Assembly (NCBI RefSeq): GCF_000302595.1
Contig: NZ_JH947126.1
Coordinates: forward strand, 94,454 to 158,453
Direction of reading: 5' to 3'
DNA from: Pedobacter arcticus A12
GTDB taxonomy: Bacteria > Bacteroidota > Bacteroidia > Sphingobacteriales > Sphingobacteriaceae
Length of the DNA: 64,000 nucleotides
Shown piece after piece: positions 43,040 through 52,556 of this stretch. Made by a program: the position numbers and the translations under genes. Within the stretch, counting starts at the first letter, position 1. Each line of letters opens with the position of its first letter. The notes under the pieces are model-generated. The model worked only from the letters and a program-made list of their open reading frames with translations, did no database searches and had not been told where the DNA came from.

Positions 43040-44875
43040 ATGAAAGTAATTATTGCCGAAAAGCCATCAGTTGCTCGTGAGTTAGCCAAAGTGTTTGGAG
43101 CAACTAATAAGAAAGTAGGTTATATCGAAGGAAAAGGTTATTCGTTTACCTGGGCCTTTGGTCATTTACTACAGTTAGCACCACCGCAAGATTATGGTTT
43201 CTACGGCTGGAAAAAGCAAAATTTACCCATGCTACCGCAAAAGTTTAAGCTGGCTGTTAGAAAAATAAAAACAAAAGATGGTGTGGTTGAGGACCCTGCG
43301 GTTAGGAAACAGTTAGATGTAATTAAATATCTTTTTGATGAATGTACAGAGATTATTGTAGCAACCGATGCGGGGCGGGAGGGAGAGCTTATTTTTAGGT
43401 ATATCTACTATTATTTGAAATGTAAAAAGCCATTTCGCCGACTTTGGATCTCTTCGCAAACGGATCAAGCCATTAAAGAAGGCTTCAGGAATTTAAAACC
43501 AGGTACCGATTATGATACGCTATTCAATTCTGCGCATTGCAGATCAGAATCTGATTGGTTGGTTGGGATGAATGCCACGCAGGCTTTAAGTATTTCTGCA
43601 GGAAATAGATCGGTTCTATCTTTAGGCAGAGTGCAAACACCCACTTTAGCTATGATCTGCAGTCGTTATATAGAAACAAAAAATTTTATTCCTGAGATTT
43701 ATTTCCAAGTTGCTATCCAGTTAAAAAAAGAAGAAAGCTTATTCAGGGCAATTTCTCCCAAGAATTTTAAGAGTAGGGAAGCAGCAGAAGCCGTTTTATC
43801 GCAGGTTTTAGATTTGGCTAGCGGACATCAACAAGGTGGTTTGATTGTAAATGTAGAAGCGAAGGCAAAAAAAGAAACTCCACCTTTGTTACATGATTTA
43901 AGCAGTTTACAGCAAGAAGCAAATAAAAAGAAAGGCTACACTGCTGATCAAACACTTGGAATTTTACAAAATTTGTATGAAAGCAAATTAGTGACTTATC
44001 CGCGTACTGGTAGCCGTTTTATTGGTGACGATGTTTATGCGACCGTTCCTGGGTTGATTTCAAAATTTACCAATCATCCATTATTTGGGAAAGATGCAGC
44101 CTTTTTAATGGAGAATAAACTCAATAAAAGGAGTGTAAATGCAAAAAAGGTAACAGACCATCACGCCGTTTTACCTACCGGCGAGCCTGCAGGGCAATTA
44201 TCATCAGACCGACAAGCGGTTTACGATATGGTTGTAGGGCGAATGCTAGAAGCGTTTCATCAAGAGTGTTTAAAAGATACTACCAAAATCACCATCAACT
44301 CGGGTTCTGATTTTGTTGCCAACGGAACCGTGATTCGATCTGCTGGTTGGCGTTCTGTTTTTAACGATAACGACGAGGAGAAGAAAGACGATGATAATGC
44401 TACTTTGCCAAAAGTTACCAAAGGCGAAAGTTTAGCAATTACCAATAAAGCGGTATTAGAAAAACAAACCAAACCCAAACCATTATTTACGGAAGCAACT
44501 TTACTTAAAGCTTTAGAAACATGCGGAAAAGATATTGAAGATGAAGAACTTAGATACGCAATGAAAGAAAGTGGATTAGGAACTCCTGCAACCAGAGCGT
44601 CTATCATTGAAACCTTGATCAAACGAGAATATATTGGGCGAGAGAAGAAAAACCTTGTACCTAGCAAAAAAGGTTTAGCGGTTTATGATGTGGTTAAAAA
44701 CAAAAAAATTGCACAAGCTGAATTAACTGGGCAGTGGGAAAAAAGATTAGAAGAAATTCGATCGGGCGCATCGGTAAAAGATTTTAAAGCCGAAATTACA
44801 GAGTACACAAAGAACATTACGCAAGAATTATTAGCTGCCGGAAGCAGTTTGTATACTGTATTAAAGGAAGGTTAA
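43040..44875 (+). CDS. topB: DNA topoisomerase III
   Basis: The 611-residue type IA topoisomerase starts with the TOPRIM domain (VIIAEKPSVARELAKVFG) and has TDAGREGELIFR (the acidic DxD-type metal site and the following Glu) and ESKLVTYPRTGSRFIGDDV with the active-site Tyr. It lacks the long zinc-finger tails of TopA. It unlinks single-stranded DNA crossings during replication and recombination. Some Bacteroidota topB genes travel on conjugative elements, but no transfer genes are nearby, so this looks like the chromosomal copy. Confidence 0.94.
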   Translation: MKVIIAEKPSVARELAKVFGATNKKVGYIEGKGYSFTWAFGHLLQLAPPQDYGFYGWKKQNLPMLPQKFKLAVRKIKTKDGVVEDPAVRKQLDVIKYLFDECTEIIVATDAGREGELIFRYIYYYLKCKKPFRRLWISSQTDQAIKEGFRNLKPGTDYDTLFNSAHCRSESDWLVGMNATQALSISAGNRSVLSLGRVQTPTLAMICSRYIETKNFIPEIYFQVAIQLKKEESLFRAISPKNFKSREAAEAVLSQVLDLASGHQQGGLIVNVEAKAKKETPPLLHDLSSLQQEANKKKGYTADQTLGILQNLYESKLVTYPRTGSRFIGDDVYATVPGLISKFTNHPLFGKDAAFLMENKLNKRSVNAKKVTDHHAVLPTGEPAGQLSSDRQAVYDMVVGRMLEAFHQECLKDTTKITINSGSDFVANGTVIRSAGWRSVFNDNDEEKKDDDNATLPKVTKGESLAITNKAVLEKQTKPKPLFTEATLLKALETCGKDIEDEELRYAMKESGLGTPATRASIIETLIKREYIGREKKNLVPSKKGLAVYDVVKNKKIAQAELTGQWEKRLEEIRSGASVKDFKAEITEYTKNITQELLAAGSSLYTVLKEG

Positions 44876-44962
44876 CTGTAAATAATTAAAACTTTTAGTT
44901 TAACGTTAACGTAAAACATGGGTATTCATTTTTGGTTAAGTTAAAAGCCTATATTTTGTTTT

Positions 44963-46738
44963 ATGAAATCAAAGATTTCGTTGTTTAATTTTTCTTTAAA
45001 TGATTTATTTGAAGATCAGGAAGATTCTTTTTTAAAAGCTAAACACAAGATACTTTTCACCGTGTTTATATTGACCTTTATCAAAGGTACAATAGCCATT
45101 AGTGTGGCTGCTTATTTTGACCAGTATATTCAGTTTGTAAGGGGATTAGCATATGTATTTGTTTACATTATACTTTTCTATTGCTTTCTAAAAAAAATCA
45201 TACCTTTTAGACCCATAACACACACAATCATTGTAGTGGGGTTGGTATTGGTTTATACCAATTTGTTTTTAACTGCAAAGTCCGTTAATCTTATTACGGT
45301 ACAGTTTGTATTTACAATAATTTTATCCAGCTTTTATATACTCAACTCTCGGTTCGGGATTTTTTATTCTCTATTAGTAACCATCCCTGTTCTTGTTTCC
45401 TTGGCTCTCGGTTACGATTTTAGTAGTACGGGCGGTTTAGGTGCACTGGCCTCACCTGGCTACGAAATTATTGTGTTTATTAACTTTATAACCATAATTT
45501 ATATTCCATACTTATTTTACGAATCATTCGTGAAAACGTTAAGTGAAAAAGAAGATTTAAATATCCAACTCAAAATTGCAATTCAAAAAGCAAATGATGG
45601 AGCAAATGTTAAATCTAATTTTCTTTCTACGATGTCTCATGAGTTACGGACGCCTTTGAATACCGTAATTGGCACCACAGACTTATTACTCGCAGATCGT
45701 TACGAACCGCACCAAGCAGAGAATCTGAGAGATTTAAAGTTTTCTGCCAACACACTTCTAAATATCATCAATGACATTCTTGATTATAACAAACTAGAAT
45801 CTTCAAAACTATCTTTAGAAACCATTAACGTTGATTTATCTAAACTACTTCGTACTGCTTGTTCGGGCTTACATTTTCAAGCAGCAGATAAGCATATTGA
45901 TTTAAAATTGGAGATAGATGAAGAAATAGATAATTATGATGTTTTGACGGACCCAACACGGATCACTCAAATTGTTTATAATCTAGTAGGTAATGCGATA
46001 AAATTTACTTCCGTTGGCGAGGTAGTTTTAAAGTTAGAAATTCTCAAAAAACAAGCAGATAAAATAACCATCCGTTTCCTTATCAAAGACAGCGGAATAG
46101 GAATTAGTAAGGATAAACAGTCGGTTATTTTTGAGCCTTTTAGCCAAGCATCCAATAGCATTACCCGAGGTTTCGGAGGTACCGGCTTGGGTTTATCTAT
46201 AGTTAAACAATTGCTAACGCTTTTTAAAAGTCAAATTAATTTGCAGAGCGAGATGCAACAAGGCTCAACATTTTGGTTTGACATAGCCTTTAAATACCAT
46301 CCAAAACTAGAGAAGGTAACTACAAGACCTAGTTTAGAAATTATTGTTGATAAGGATATTAGCGACCTGAAAATTTTGGTTGCAGAAGATAACTTGATGA
46401 ATAGGGTATTGGTCAAAAAGGTTTTTTCTAAGTGGAAAAATGAACCGGCCTTTGCCGAAAACGGACAGCAAGCTATTGAGATGGCCAGTGAACGTAAGTT
46501 TGATATTATATTGATGGATTTACATATGCCTCTTGTAGATGGCTATTTGGCTTCTAAAACAATCAAAAACGATAAAGAAAGTGTAAATAAGGATACAGTT
46601 ATTATCGCGTTCACAGCATCAATTTCTAAGGAGATTTTAGCAGAAGTTAACGCTTGTGGAATGGCAGATTATATTTACAAACCTTTTGATGCAAATGAAA
46701 TGTACCATAAAATAAGAGGCTTTTACCCACTTAAATAA
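44963..46738 (+). CDS. Multi-span hybrid histidine kinase with C-terminal receiver
   Basis: The 591-residue protein has an N-terminal membrane domain of about six helices (residues 28-190) without a large periplasmic loop, then HisKA (FLSTMSHELRTPLNTVIGTTDLL), HATPase (YNLVGNAIKFTSVGEV, DSGIGI, GGTGLGLSIVKQLL) and a receiver (ILMDLHMPLVDG). Sensing probably occurs in the membrane or through the helices. No response regulator with an output domain lies next to it. It is not obviously co-transcribed with topB, 87 bases upstream. Confidence 0.9.
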   Translation: MKSKISLFNFSLNDLFEDQEDSFLKAKHKILFTVFILTFIKGTIAISVAAYFDQYIQFVRGLAYVFVYIILFYCFLKKIIPFRPITHTIIVVGLVLVYTNLFLTAKSVNLITVQFVFTIILSSFYILNSRFGIFYSLLVTIPVLVSLALGYDFSSTGGLGALASPGYEIIVFINFITIIYIPYLFYESFVKTLSEKEDLNIQLKIAIQKANDGANVKSNFLSTMSHELRTPLNTVIGTTDLLLADRYEPHQAENLRDLKFSANTLLNIINDILDYNKLESSKLSLETINVDLSKLLRTACSGLHFQAADKHIDLKLEIDEEIDNYDVLTDPTRITQIVYNLVGNAIKFTSVGEVVLKLEILKKQADKITIRFLIKDSGIGISKDKQSVIFEPFSQASNSITRGFGGTGLGLSIVKQLLTLFKSQINLQSEMQQGSTFWFDIAFKYHPKLEKVTTRPSLEIIVDKDISDLKILVAEDNLMNRVLVKKVFSKWKNEPAFAENGQQAIEMASERKFDIILMDLHMPLVDGYLASKTIKNDKESVNKDTVIIAFTASISKEILAEVNACGMADYIYKPFDANEMYHKIRGFYPLK

Positions 46739-46806
46739 CTGGATTTTGATTCGCCAAACTATTTTTTTTGGCACATACTCCATTAAACCTTTTACAATGT
46801 TTCTAA

Positions 46807-48927
46807 TTATATCTTCTCACTTATTTTTGATATCTCTGCAGATAAATTGGTGATCAATTCTAGCTGTTCAGTAACCTGTGAGTCGTTTTCTTTATCAGAT
46901 AAATGAATGTGCAATTTCGTTTGCGTACTGCCATCAGTTTTGCTATCTATCTTTTCTATCGCTTCCTCCAAATAAAAACGTGTTTTTCTAATCAGTTTTA
47001 ATTGTTCAGAATTTATTGTGGACGAGCTTTCATTGAAATTTGCAGAAAGATTTGCCAAATAAGAAGACAAAATATGGTTAAGTACCACAAACTTGTGAAT
47101 TTCTTTGATATGGTGTTGTTTGCTTTTGGGTTCCTGCATCATCCGCTGAAAAGCACCAGCTAAATTGGCTGTATTTACGTAAACGTTTTTGCGGGCTAGT
47201 TTATATTCGGTAACACTGGTTGGTAATAAAGACTGCCGCAAAATAATATGTTCGAAATAGTTAAGATTAGCTTTAATCATTTTAGGTAAAAACTGCTTAA
47301 ACTGTGTTGATTCCCAATCTGGAAACAAAATATAGCTAGATACAATCGCTAAAAATGAACCAATCAAAGTATCAATGATACGCTCACTGGCAATTTCTGT
47401 AGTGTTATTTGCAGCATTAAGAAAACTGAAGAGAATGAGTATAAACGGTGTCATAAATATTACACCTAACACATACTTTATTCTAATAATGCTATATGTT
47501 GCTAACATAAATGCAAGCAAAATCACAAATCTTGCAGTTTCATCTTTTACAATCATCAGAATTAGGGCGCCTAAAATACCGCCTATAACGGTTCCAATTA
47601 CCCGTTCGTAATTCCGTTGCTTTGTGCTACTAAAACCAGGTTTCATAATCACTAGAATGGTTAAAATAATCCAATAGCTGTGATGTCCTAAAGAAAATAG
47701 CTTACCAACAAAAAAACCTACTAAACATATAATAGCAAGTCTTAAAGAGTATTTAAAAATGCCAGAATCGAAATTTAAATTATTTTTAAAAATCTTCCAA
47801 TCAAAGCTTTGGTGACTTACAAACCGTGATAGCTCTGCAGTATTTCGCTTTGTTACCATCGTTTCCTTATCAAAGTAATTAGCAATATCTGCTGTTTTAT
47901 TGTAGATATTTCTAAGATTGATTAAAATCTTTTTCAGAATCAACATCGAATTGCCTTGCTGTTCCAATTCATCGATCTTTGCTTTAAGTTTATCTAAATC
48001 ACTTATTGAAAGATACCTCTCAGTAGGTTTCTGTTGATGAATAAGGCAGAAGCCAATGTATTCAATTTCATCTGCAACTTTTTCTATCGTAATGGCAAAT
48101 GCCGGTAATATATCTAAACCACTAAACCTATCTCTAATCGAGTTGTAATCGTTATGGGTAGCCATAGTCTGCTCAAAAATATCTACCGTATCCACAAACA
48201 TCTGAACCATTAAACGCCCAGCATTTGTTGATTCGTTCATCAGTTCTCGCGTTTTAAACAAAGCATCCCTAACGTTATCCTGCAGTTCGCTCACTTTAAC
48301 CTGCTGGTCAACCAAAGCTTTAAAGTTATCTTCCACAGAAACTTCATTGCCGTAAAACCTTGCTCTTAAGCGCATATACTTACCAACTTCGCTAATACTT
48401 TCGCCCAATGTGTGCTGGGCATAGCGATAAGGCCTAAGGGTAGAGAAAAGTGTACTCAATAAAAAATACCAGATACCACCACCTAATACTAAAAACGAAT
48501 GTTCAAAAGGTTTTATAGACGTTTTTCCAGGGATGATACCCAAAGCCATAATCAATAAGGCGGCCGTACCAACAGATGCGGCCCTGCTTCCGTAGAGGTA
48601 AAACATCGAAAACAAAAAACACAAGAGAAAAATCTCTACGGCTACAAAATAAACGTTGGTATTTATAGATACCGTTAAAAGTGCAGTAAAAAAAATAAAA
48701 AGACTGCATACCAGCATCCCATTTTTACGGTGCAACCACGGCCCAGGTGTATCGGCAATACTTACACAGAGCGCACCTAAAGAAAGTGTGATGCCTGTTT
48801 CAATCATGCCGAATTGAAAAAAAGCCAAAGAGGGGAGAAGTACGCCTAAAGTGACTTTAACGCCATCAGAAAAGTACTGGGTGAACATGAAATTTCTAAA
48901 ATCATCAATAGGGTTTGTTTTTTTCAT
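46807..48927 (-). CDS. FUSC-family inner-membrane protein (YccS/AaeB-like)
   Basis: The 706-residue protein has two blocks of about five to six membrane helices (roughly residues 25-150 and 385-510), separated by a large cytosolic region. This is the FUSC architecture seen in YccS and in aromatic-acid efflux proteins such as AaeB. In the second block NYERVIGTVIGGILGALIL is characteristic. It may export aromatic acids or help with envelope stress. No membrane-fusion partner gene is adjacent, unlike aaeA-aaeB. Confidence 0.82.
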   Translation of the reverse strand: MKKTNPIDDFRNFMFTQYFSDGVKVTLGVLLPSLAFFQFGMIETGITLSLGALCVSIADTPGPWLHRKNGMLVCSLFIFFTALLTVSINTNVYFVAVEIFLLCFLFSMFYLYGSRAASVGTAALLIMALGIIPGKTSIKPFEHSFLVLGGGIWYFLLSTLFSTLRPYRYAQHTLGESISEVGKYMRLRARFYGNEVSVEDNFKALVDQQVKVSELQDNVRDALFKTRELMNESTNAGRLMVQMFVDTVDIFEQTMATHNDYNSIRDRFSGLDILPAFAITIEKVADEIEYIGFCLIHQQKPTERYLSISDLDKLKAKIDELEQQGNSMLILKKILINLRNIYNKTADIANYFDKETMVTKRNTAELSRFVSHQSFDWKIFKNNLNFDSGIFKYSLRLAIICLVGFFVGKLFSLGHHSYWIILTILVIMKPGFSSTKQRNYERVIGTVIGGILGALILMIVKDETARFVILLAFMLATYSIIRIKYVLGVIFMTPFILILFSFLNAANNTTEIASERIIDTLIGSFLAIVSSYILFPDWESTQFKQFLPKMIKANLNYFEHIILRQSLLPTSVTEYKLARKNVYVNTANLAGAFQRMMQEPKSKQHHIKEIHKFVVLNHILSSYLANLSANFNESSSTINSEQLKLIRKTRFYLEEAIEKIDSKTDGSTQTKLHIHLSDKENDSQVTEQLELITNLSAEISKISEKI

Positions 48928-49005
48928 AAACTAATGTAAAAATAAGCCATTTTTATAATAAAGCCCTGTTCGATTTTAATTAAAAACTAAGCTATTTTTA
49001 TTTAA

Positions 49006-49013
49006 TACCTTTG
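49006..49013 (+). promoter_or_regulatory. TAnnTTTG box of the DEAD-box helicase gene
   Basis: TACCTTTG matches the -7 element; the TTG start codon is 19 bases downstream. The -33 region (TTTTTATTT) is only A/T-rich. Confidence 0.45.
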
Positions 49014-49032
49014 TGTTTTAAAATATATAACA

Positions 49033-50160
49033 TTGAGTAATTTCCAAGAACTGGGCATTGATGAGCAATTCATCAAAGCGTTAACAGAAAACAACATACA
49101 AATACCTACTGAGATTCAGCAAAAAGCGATTCCTTTTTTATTACAGGCAGAAGGAAAAGACTTTATTGGACAGGCACAGACAGGTACCGGTAAAACTGTA
49201 GCATTCGGTTTACCTATTTTACAACAAGTAAATCCAGATTTAAAGCAAATACAGGCTTTAATTATCAGCCCAACTAGAGAACTTGCCCAACAGATTGCAA
49301 AACAGCTTTTTAAATTCACCAAATATGCTGATAAAAAGATTTTTACAGAAGCAGTTTACGGCGGAGAAAAAATTGATTTACAGATCAGTAGGTTACGCAG
49401 AGCAACACACATTGTAGTATCTACGCCAGGTAGATTGATAGATTTGTTAGAGCGTAACGCCATCAATTTAGAAAACGTAAAAACCGTTGTGTTAGACGAG
49501 GCCGATGAGATGCTAAGTATGGGATTTAAAGCCGATGTCGACAAGATTTTAGGCTATACAAATTCTAAAAAGAGCAATACGTGGTTGTTTTCTGCCACAA
49601 TGCCTATCGCTTTAAAAGAAATTATCGATGAATTTATGGACGATGATGCTTTTACAGTAACGGTTTCAAAAGATAATGTTGTTAACGAGGCTATTTCGCA
49701 TAAATATCTAATCGCTGATATTAAGGATAAAGTTGATGTGCTGTCTAGATTTCTGAAAGCGCAAGGGGAGAAGCGAGGAATTATTTTTTGTAGAACCAAA
49801 GCTGGGACACAAACTTTAGAAAAGCAATTACAAACCAAAAATATTAAAGCCGAAGCTATTCATGGTGATTTGGGTCAGCGAGACAGGGATCGTGTGATGC
49901 GTTTGTTTAAATCTAAAAGATTACAGATTTTAATAGCTACGGATATCTCTGCTAGAGGTATTGATGTTGATAATCTGGCTTACGTATTGCATTATCAATT
50001 ACCAGATCAGCTGGAGTATTATACACACAGAAGTGGTAGAACTGCAAGGGCAGGGCGAGAAGGTTTCTCAATTGCCTTTGTTGCGCCATCAGAGCTTAAT
50101 AAGATTGCTGATTTGGAACGTGATTTGAAAATTAATTTTGAAAAGATAGAGTCCATATAA
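49033..50160 (+). CDS. DEAD-box RNA helicase
   Basis: The 375-residue protein has all core helicase motifs: the Q motif (FQELGIDEQFIKAL..IPTEIQ), motif I AQTGTGKT, Ia PTRELAQQ, II LDEADEML, III SATMP, V ATDISARGID and VI HRSGRTARAG. It has essentially no C-terminal extension, so it is a minimal core helicase. The start is TTG at 49033, which places the Q-motif Phe at the expected distance from the N-terminus; no ATG precedes it. Likely roles are ribosome assembly or mRNA decay, especially at low temperature, and a cold-shock-domain gene lies 1 kb downstream. Confidence 0.92.
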   Translation: MSNFQELGIDEQFIKALTENNIQIPTEIQQKAIPFLLQAEGKDFIGQAQTGTGKTVAFGLPILQQVNPDLKQIQALIISPTRELAQQIAKQLFKFTKYADKKIFTEAVYGGEKIDLQISRLRRATHIVVSTPGRLIDLLERNAINLENVKTVVLDEADEMLSMGFKADVDKILGYTNSKKSNTWLFSATMPIALKEIIDEFMDDDAFTVTVSKDNVVNEAISHKYLIADIKDKVDVLSRFLKAQGEKRGIIFCRTKAGTQTLEKQLQTKNIKAEAIHGDLGQRDRDRVMRLFKSKRLQILIATDISARGIDVDNLAYVLHYQLPDQLEYYTHRSGRTARAGREGFSIAFVAPSELNKIADLERDLKINFEKIESI

Positions 50161-50174
50161 ATACCGCTTTTTAT

Positions 50175-50891
50175 TTGAAAAAATACAGAGAACTTTTTAA
50201 AACCTATATTAACGATTACAAGTTAGTTCCGGAATTCAGTACTATTATTATAGCATCTGTATTGATGATGGCTGCAATAATTTGTTTTTATGGGTTAACG
50301 GAAGAGCTTGCTGAAGATGACTTAAAGGTTTTTGATAACGTTATAATCAATAATATCGTAGCTTTTAGAAGTCCAGTGATAAGTCAGATTATGCTGAGCG
50401 CCACTTTTATAGGTAATTTAGTCGGCTATTTATTAATTATCCCAATCTTAACGATTTTTTTCGTTATCAGAAAAAACTGGCGTTTATCGTTAGAGATTAC
50501 GATTGTTCTTTTGTTATCATCGGGTTTAAATATAATATTAAAAAACACGATTGAAAGGCAACGTCCGCCAGAAGCTGGGCATTTGGTATTCGCGGAATTT
50601 TACAGTTTCCCGAGTGGCCACGCCATGAGCGCCATTACTTTTTATGGATTTATTGTTTACTTAAGTTTTATCCTGATTAAAAAAACATGGTTAAAGTATG
50701 GAATCATTTTGCTTTGTATACTTATTACGGGGTTAATTGGCGTTAGTAGGGTTTACTTAGGTGTGCATTACCCATCTGATATTTTAGCGGGTTATATTGC
50801 AGGCTTGGGCTGGTTAATGTTCTGTATACTAATTTTGAACCTTATTACCCTGAGTAAAATCAAATTAACGGAAAGCAATAATTTACCATGA
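50175..50891 (+). CDS. PAP2-family membrane phosphatase
   Basis: The 238-residue protein has about six membrane helices and the three PAP2 acid-phosphatase motifs: KNTIERQRP, the central FPSGHAMSAIT and SRVYLGVHYPSDILAGY. Family members dephosphorylate phosphatidate, undecaprenyl diphosphate or related lipids on the outer face of the inner membrane. The start is TTG at 50175, 14 bases after the helicase stop, suggesting co-transcription. The substrate is not clear. Confidence 0.9.
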   Translation: MKKYRELFKTYINDYKLVPEFSTIIIASVLMMAAIICFYGLTEELAEDDLKVFDNVIINNIVAFRSPVISQIMLSATFIGNLVGYLLIIPILTIFFVIRKNWRLSLEITIVLLLSSGLNIILKNTIERQRPPEAGHLVFAEFYSFPSGHAMSAITFYGFIVYLSFILIKKTWLKYGIILLCILITGLIGVSRVYLGVHYPSDILAGYIAGLGWLMFCILILNLITLSKIKLTESNNLP

Positions 50892-50919
50892 CAATATTAT
50901 TAATATCGTGTTAAAATGC

Positions 50920-51132
50920 TATCTTTGTAAAATTCAAAAGCATTTCAAATCCTTTAGCGAAATTTTTAAATCGGTTGAAGCAACCAAAACCATGATTATT
51001 GGTGTTTTAAATCTCGCTTATTTGCAATTCCTTTCAATTTCATTATTGACAATATCAATAGACAAATTGAATTTCATTAGCTTGATTTTATGCTTTGATG
51101 GAAAATAGATTTTAAAAAAACAAAAATAATCA
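50920..51132 (+). promoter_or_regulatory. Promoter and long leader of the cold-shock-domain gene
   Basis: TATCTTTG (50920-50927) is a good -7 element. Transcription from it would start near 50934 and leave a leader of about 200 bases before the ATG at 51133. A 66-codon open frame (50908-51108) covers the leader but encodes a composition unlike the neighbouring genes and begins upstream of the predicted start. Long leaders are typical of cold-shock genes that regulate translation through RNA structure; I could not fold it by hand. Confidence 0.4.
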
Positions 51133-51582
51133 ATGGGTAGATCACAAGAAACTTTCAGTAAAAAAGAGAATGAAAAAAAGCGTTTAAAAAAGAGACAAGA
51201 AAAACAGCAAAAGAAAGAAGAGCGTAAGGAAAGTTCTCCGGGCGGTAGTTTAGAAAACATGATGGCTTATGTGGATGAATATGGCAACATCACAGATACA
51301 CCACCAGATCCAATTCGTAAGAAAAAAGAGATTGACGCAAGTACAATTGAAATTGGTGTTCCAAAGCAAGAAGCTGAAGATTTAACACTTCCTAAAAAAG
51401 GAAAAATAGATTTCTTTAACGACCAAAAAGGCTTTGGATTTATCCGTGAAGACGGTACACAAGAAAAATACTTTGTGCATGTTAACGGTTTAACCGAAGA
51501 AGTTCGTGAAGGTGATAAAGTGAGCTTTGAGCTTGAAAAAGGTCTTAAAGGAATGAACGCAGTCAACGTTAAAAGAATATAA
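51133..51582 (+). CDS. Cold-shock-domain protein with a basic N-terminal extension
   Basis: The 149-residue protein has a lysine/glutamate-rich N-terminal region (about 1-35, KKENEKKRLKKRQEKQQKK), an acidic linker and a C-terminal cold-shock domain (KKGKIDFFNDQKGFGFIRED, with the RNP1-like KGFGFI and RNP2-like KYFVHV). It probably binds single-stranded RNA or DNA as a chaperone. The extension distinguishes it from minimal 65-70-residue Csp proteins; similar long forms occur in Bacteroidota. A perfect 14-bp terminator follows. Confidence 0.88.
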   Translation: MGRSQETFSKKENEKKRLKKRQEKQQKKEERKESSPGGSLENMMAYVDEYGNITDTPPDPIRKKKEIDASTIEIGVPKQEAEDLTLPKKGKIDFFNDQKGFGFIREDGTQEKYFVHVNGLTEEVREGDKVSFELEKGLKGMNAVNVKRI

Positions 51583-51590
51583 TATTATTA

Positions 51591-51630
51591 TAAATCTTCC
51601 TAGAACAAACTTTCTAGGAAGATTTATTTT
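51591..51630 (+). terminator. Rho-independent terminator after the cold-shock gene
   Basis: TAAATCTTCCTAGA (51591-51604) pairs perfectly with TCTAGGAAGATTTA (51613-51626) around 8 bases, followed by TTTT. The core CTTCCTAG/CTAGGAAG is the same as in the terminator at 19122. Confidence 0.85.
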
Positions 51631-51818
51631 ACCACCCGTATTTCTGCGCAAATCTGTCTGGGAATAACTTATAAAAAACATTCAAGTTCTCTAAATAGCC
51701 ATAATATCTTATATGTAATACTTGTCTTATAATTAATATTATGTTAAGTAAGATTTGAGATAACATCCTCTTTTGCTTTATTGGACGTAAATAATATTGA
51801 GATTTAAAGCAACCGACT

Positions 51819-52556
51819 TTAAAGTTCTTTCATCAACTTGTGAAATAAAGTCAGTGCTTCTTTCTTGCTTGCCGTCAAACGATAATCAATTTTGTGCATC
51901 AGATAATCAACCAAATCAAAATCCGAGCGCATTTCCATGTTTTCGAAAATCTTTAAACGATTATCCAAACCAAACTTTAAGGCTTCATTTAGTTGACTGA
52001 TAAAAGTCTCGTTGAGTTTTTTATTGCTTACCCAGGCCGCAAAAACAAATTCTAAGCCTGTAAAATCTTTCCAAACCTTGGCTAAGTCATATACATAAGA
52101 ATGCTTATCGATTTTACCAAAAGTACGGTCGCCAATTTGTACAAAAGCTGTTTTAGGATGCGGAGAACGTCCGTATTCTTTTGCTTTATAAACAAACTCA
52201 GGCTCTACTTTCCAATGGTTTTTCAATAAAACCATTGCTAAGTTGTTTGATGATTTAGATTGTGGATCTAACTGTAGATATTTAATATCTTTAATTGGGC
52301 AATTGCTAAAAATAAAAACGGAATTTACCGCTCCATTCGCACCAATGCAATAATCGGAAATGATATGAGCTTCTGGTAAATCTAAAATAGCCGCAACGGG
52401 AATTAAACCAATATCTACTTTATCTTCTATCAATTTCTCTGCACAAACTGCAGGGATATCTAAACTTAAATCAATACTTTTTTTAACATTATGGTGCTGT
52501 AAACCATATATAAACGGAATGGTGTTGGTATAGCTTACTGCCGAAATCTTAATCAT
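51819..52556 (-). CDS. mqnA: Menaquinone biosynthesis chorismate dehydratase MqnA
   Basis: The 245-residue protein begins IKISAVSYTNTIPFIYGL and has DIPAVCAEKLIEDKVDIGLIPVAA and SVFIFSNCPI, followed by LDPQSKSSNNLA. This is the periplasmic-binding-protein-like fold of MqnA, which dehydrates chorismate to 3-(1-carboxyvinyl)benzoate, the first step of the futalosine pathway. It is the last gene of a minus-strand operon whose first gene encodes MqnE. Its ATG overlaps the stop of the phosphatase gene (ATGA). The other pathway genes (mqnB, mqnC, mqnD) are not in the window. Confidence 0.93.
   Translation of the reverse strand: MIKISAVSYTNTIPFIYGLQHHNVKKSIDLSLDIPAVCAEKLIEDKVDIGLIPVAAILDLPEAHIISDYCIGANGAVNSVFIFSNCPIKDIKYLQLDPQSKSSNNLAMVLLKNHWKVEPEFVYKAKEYGRSPHPKTAFVQIGDRTFGKIDKHSYVYDLAKVWKDFTGLEFVFAAWVSNKKLNETFISQLNEALKFGLDNRLKIFENMEMRSDFDLVDYLMHKIDYRLTASKKEALTLFHKLMKEL

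Noticed and set aside
43040-44875. Topoisomerase III as a marker of a conjugative element
   Set aside because: No relaxase, tra genes, integrase or att repeats are nearby, and kinase genes flank it on both sides.
44898-44912. TTAACGTTAA palindrome before the hybrid kinase at 44963
   Set aside because: It resembles the 21093/32767 palindromes only in its outer bases, lacks the N22-TAnnTTTG arrangement and is A/T-rich enough to arise by chance.
50908-51108. 66-codon open frame before the cold-shock gene
   Set aside because: It begins upstream of the likely transcription start, has no recognisable product and covers what looks like a leader.
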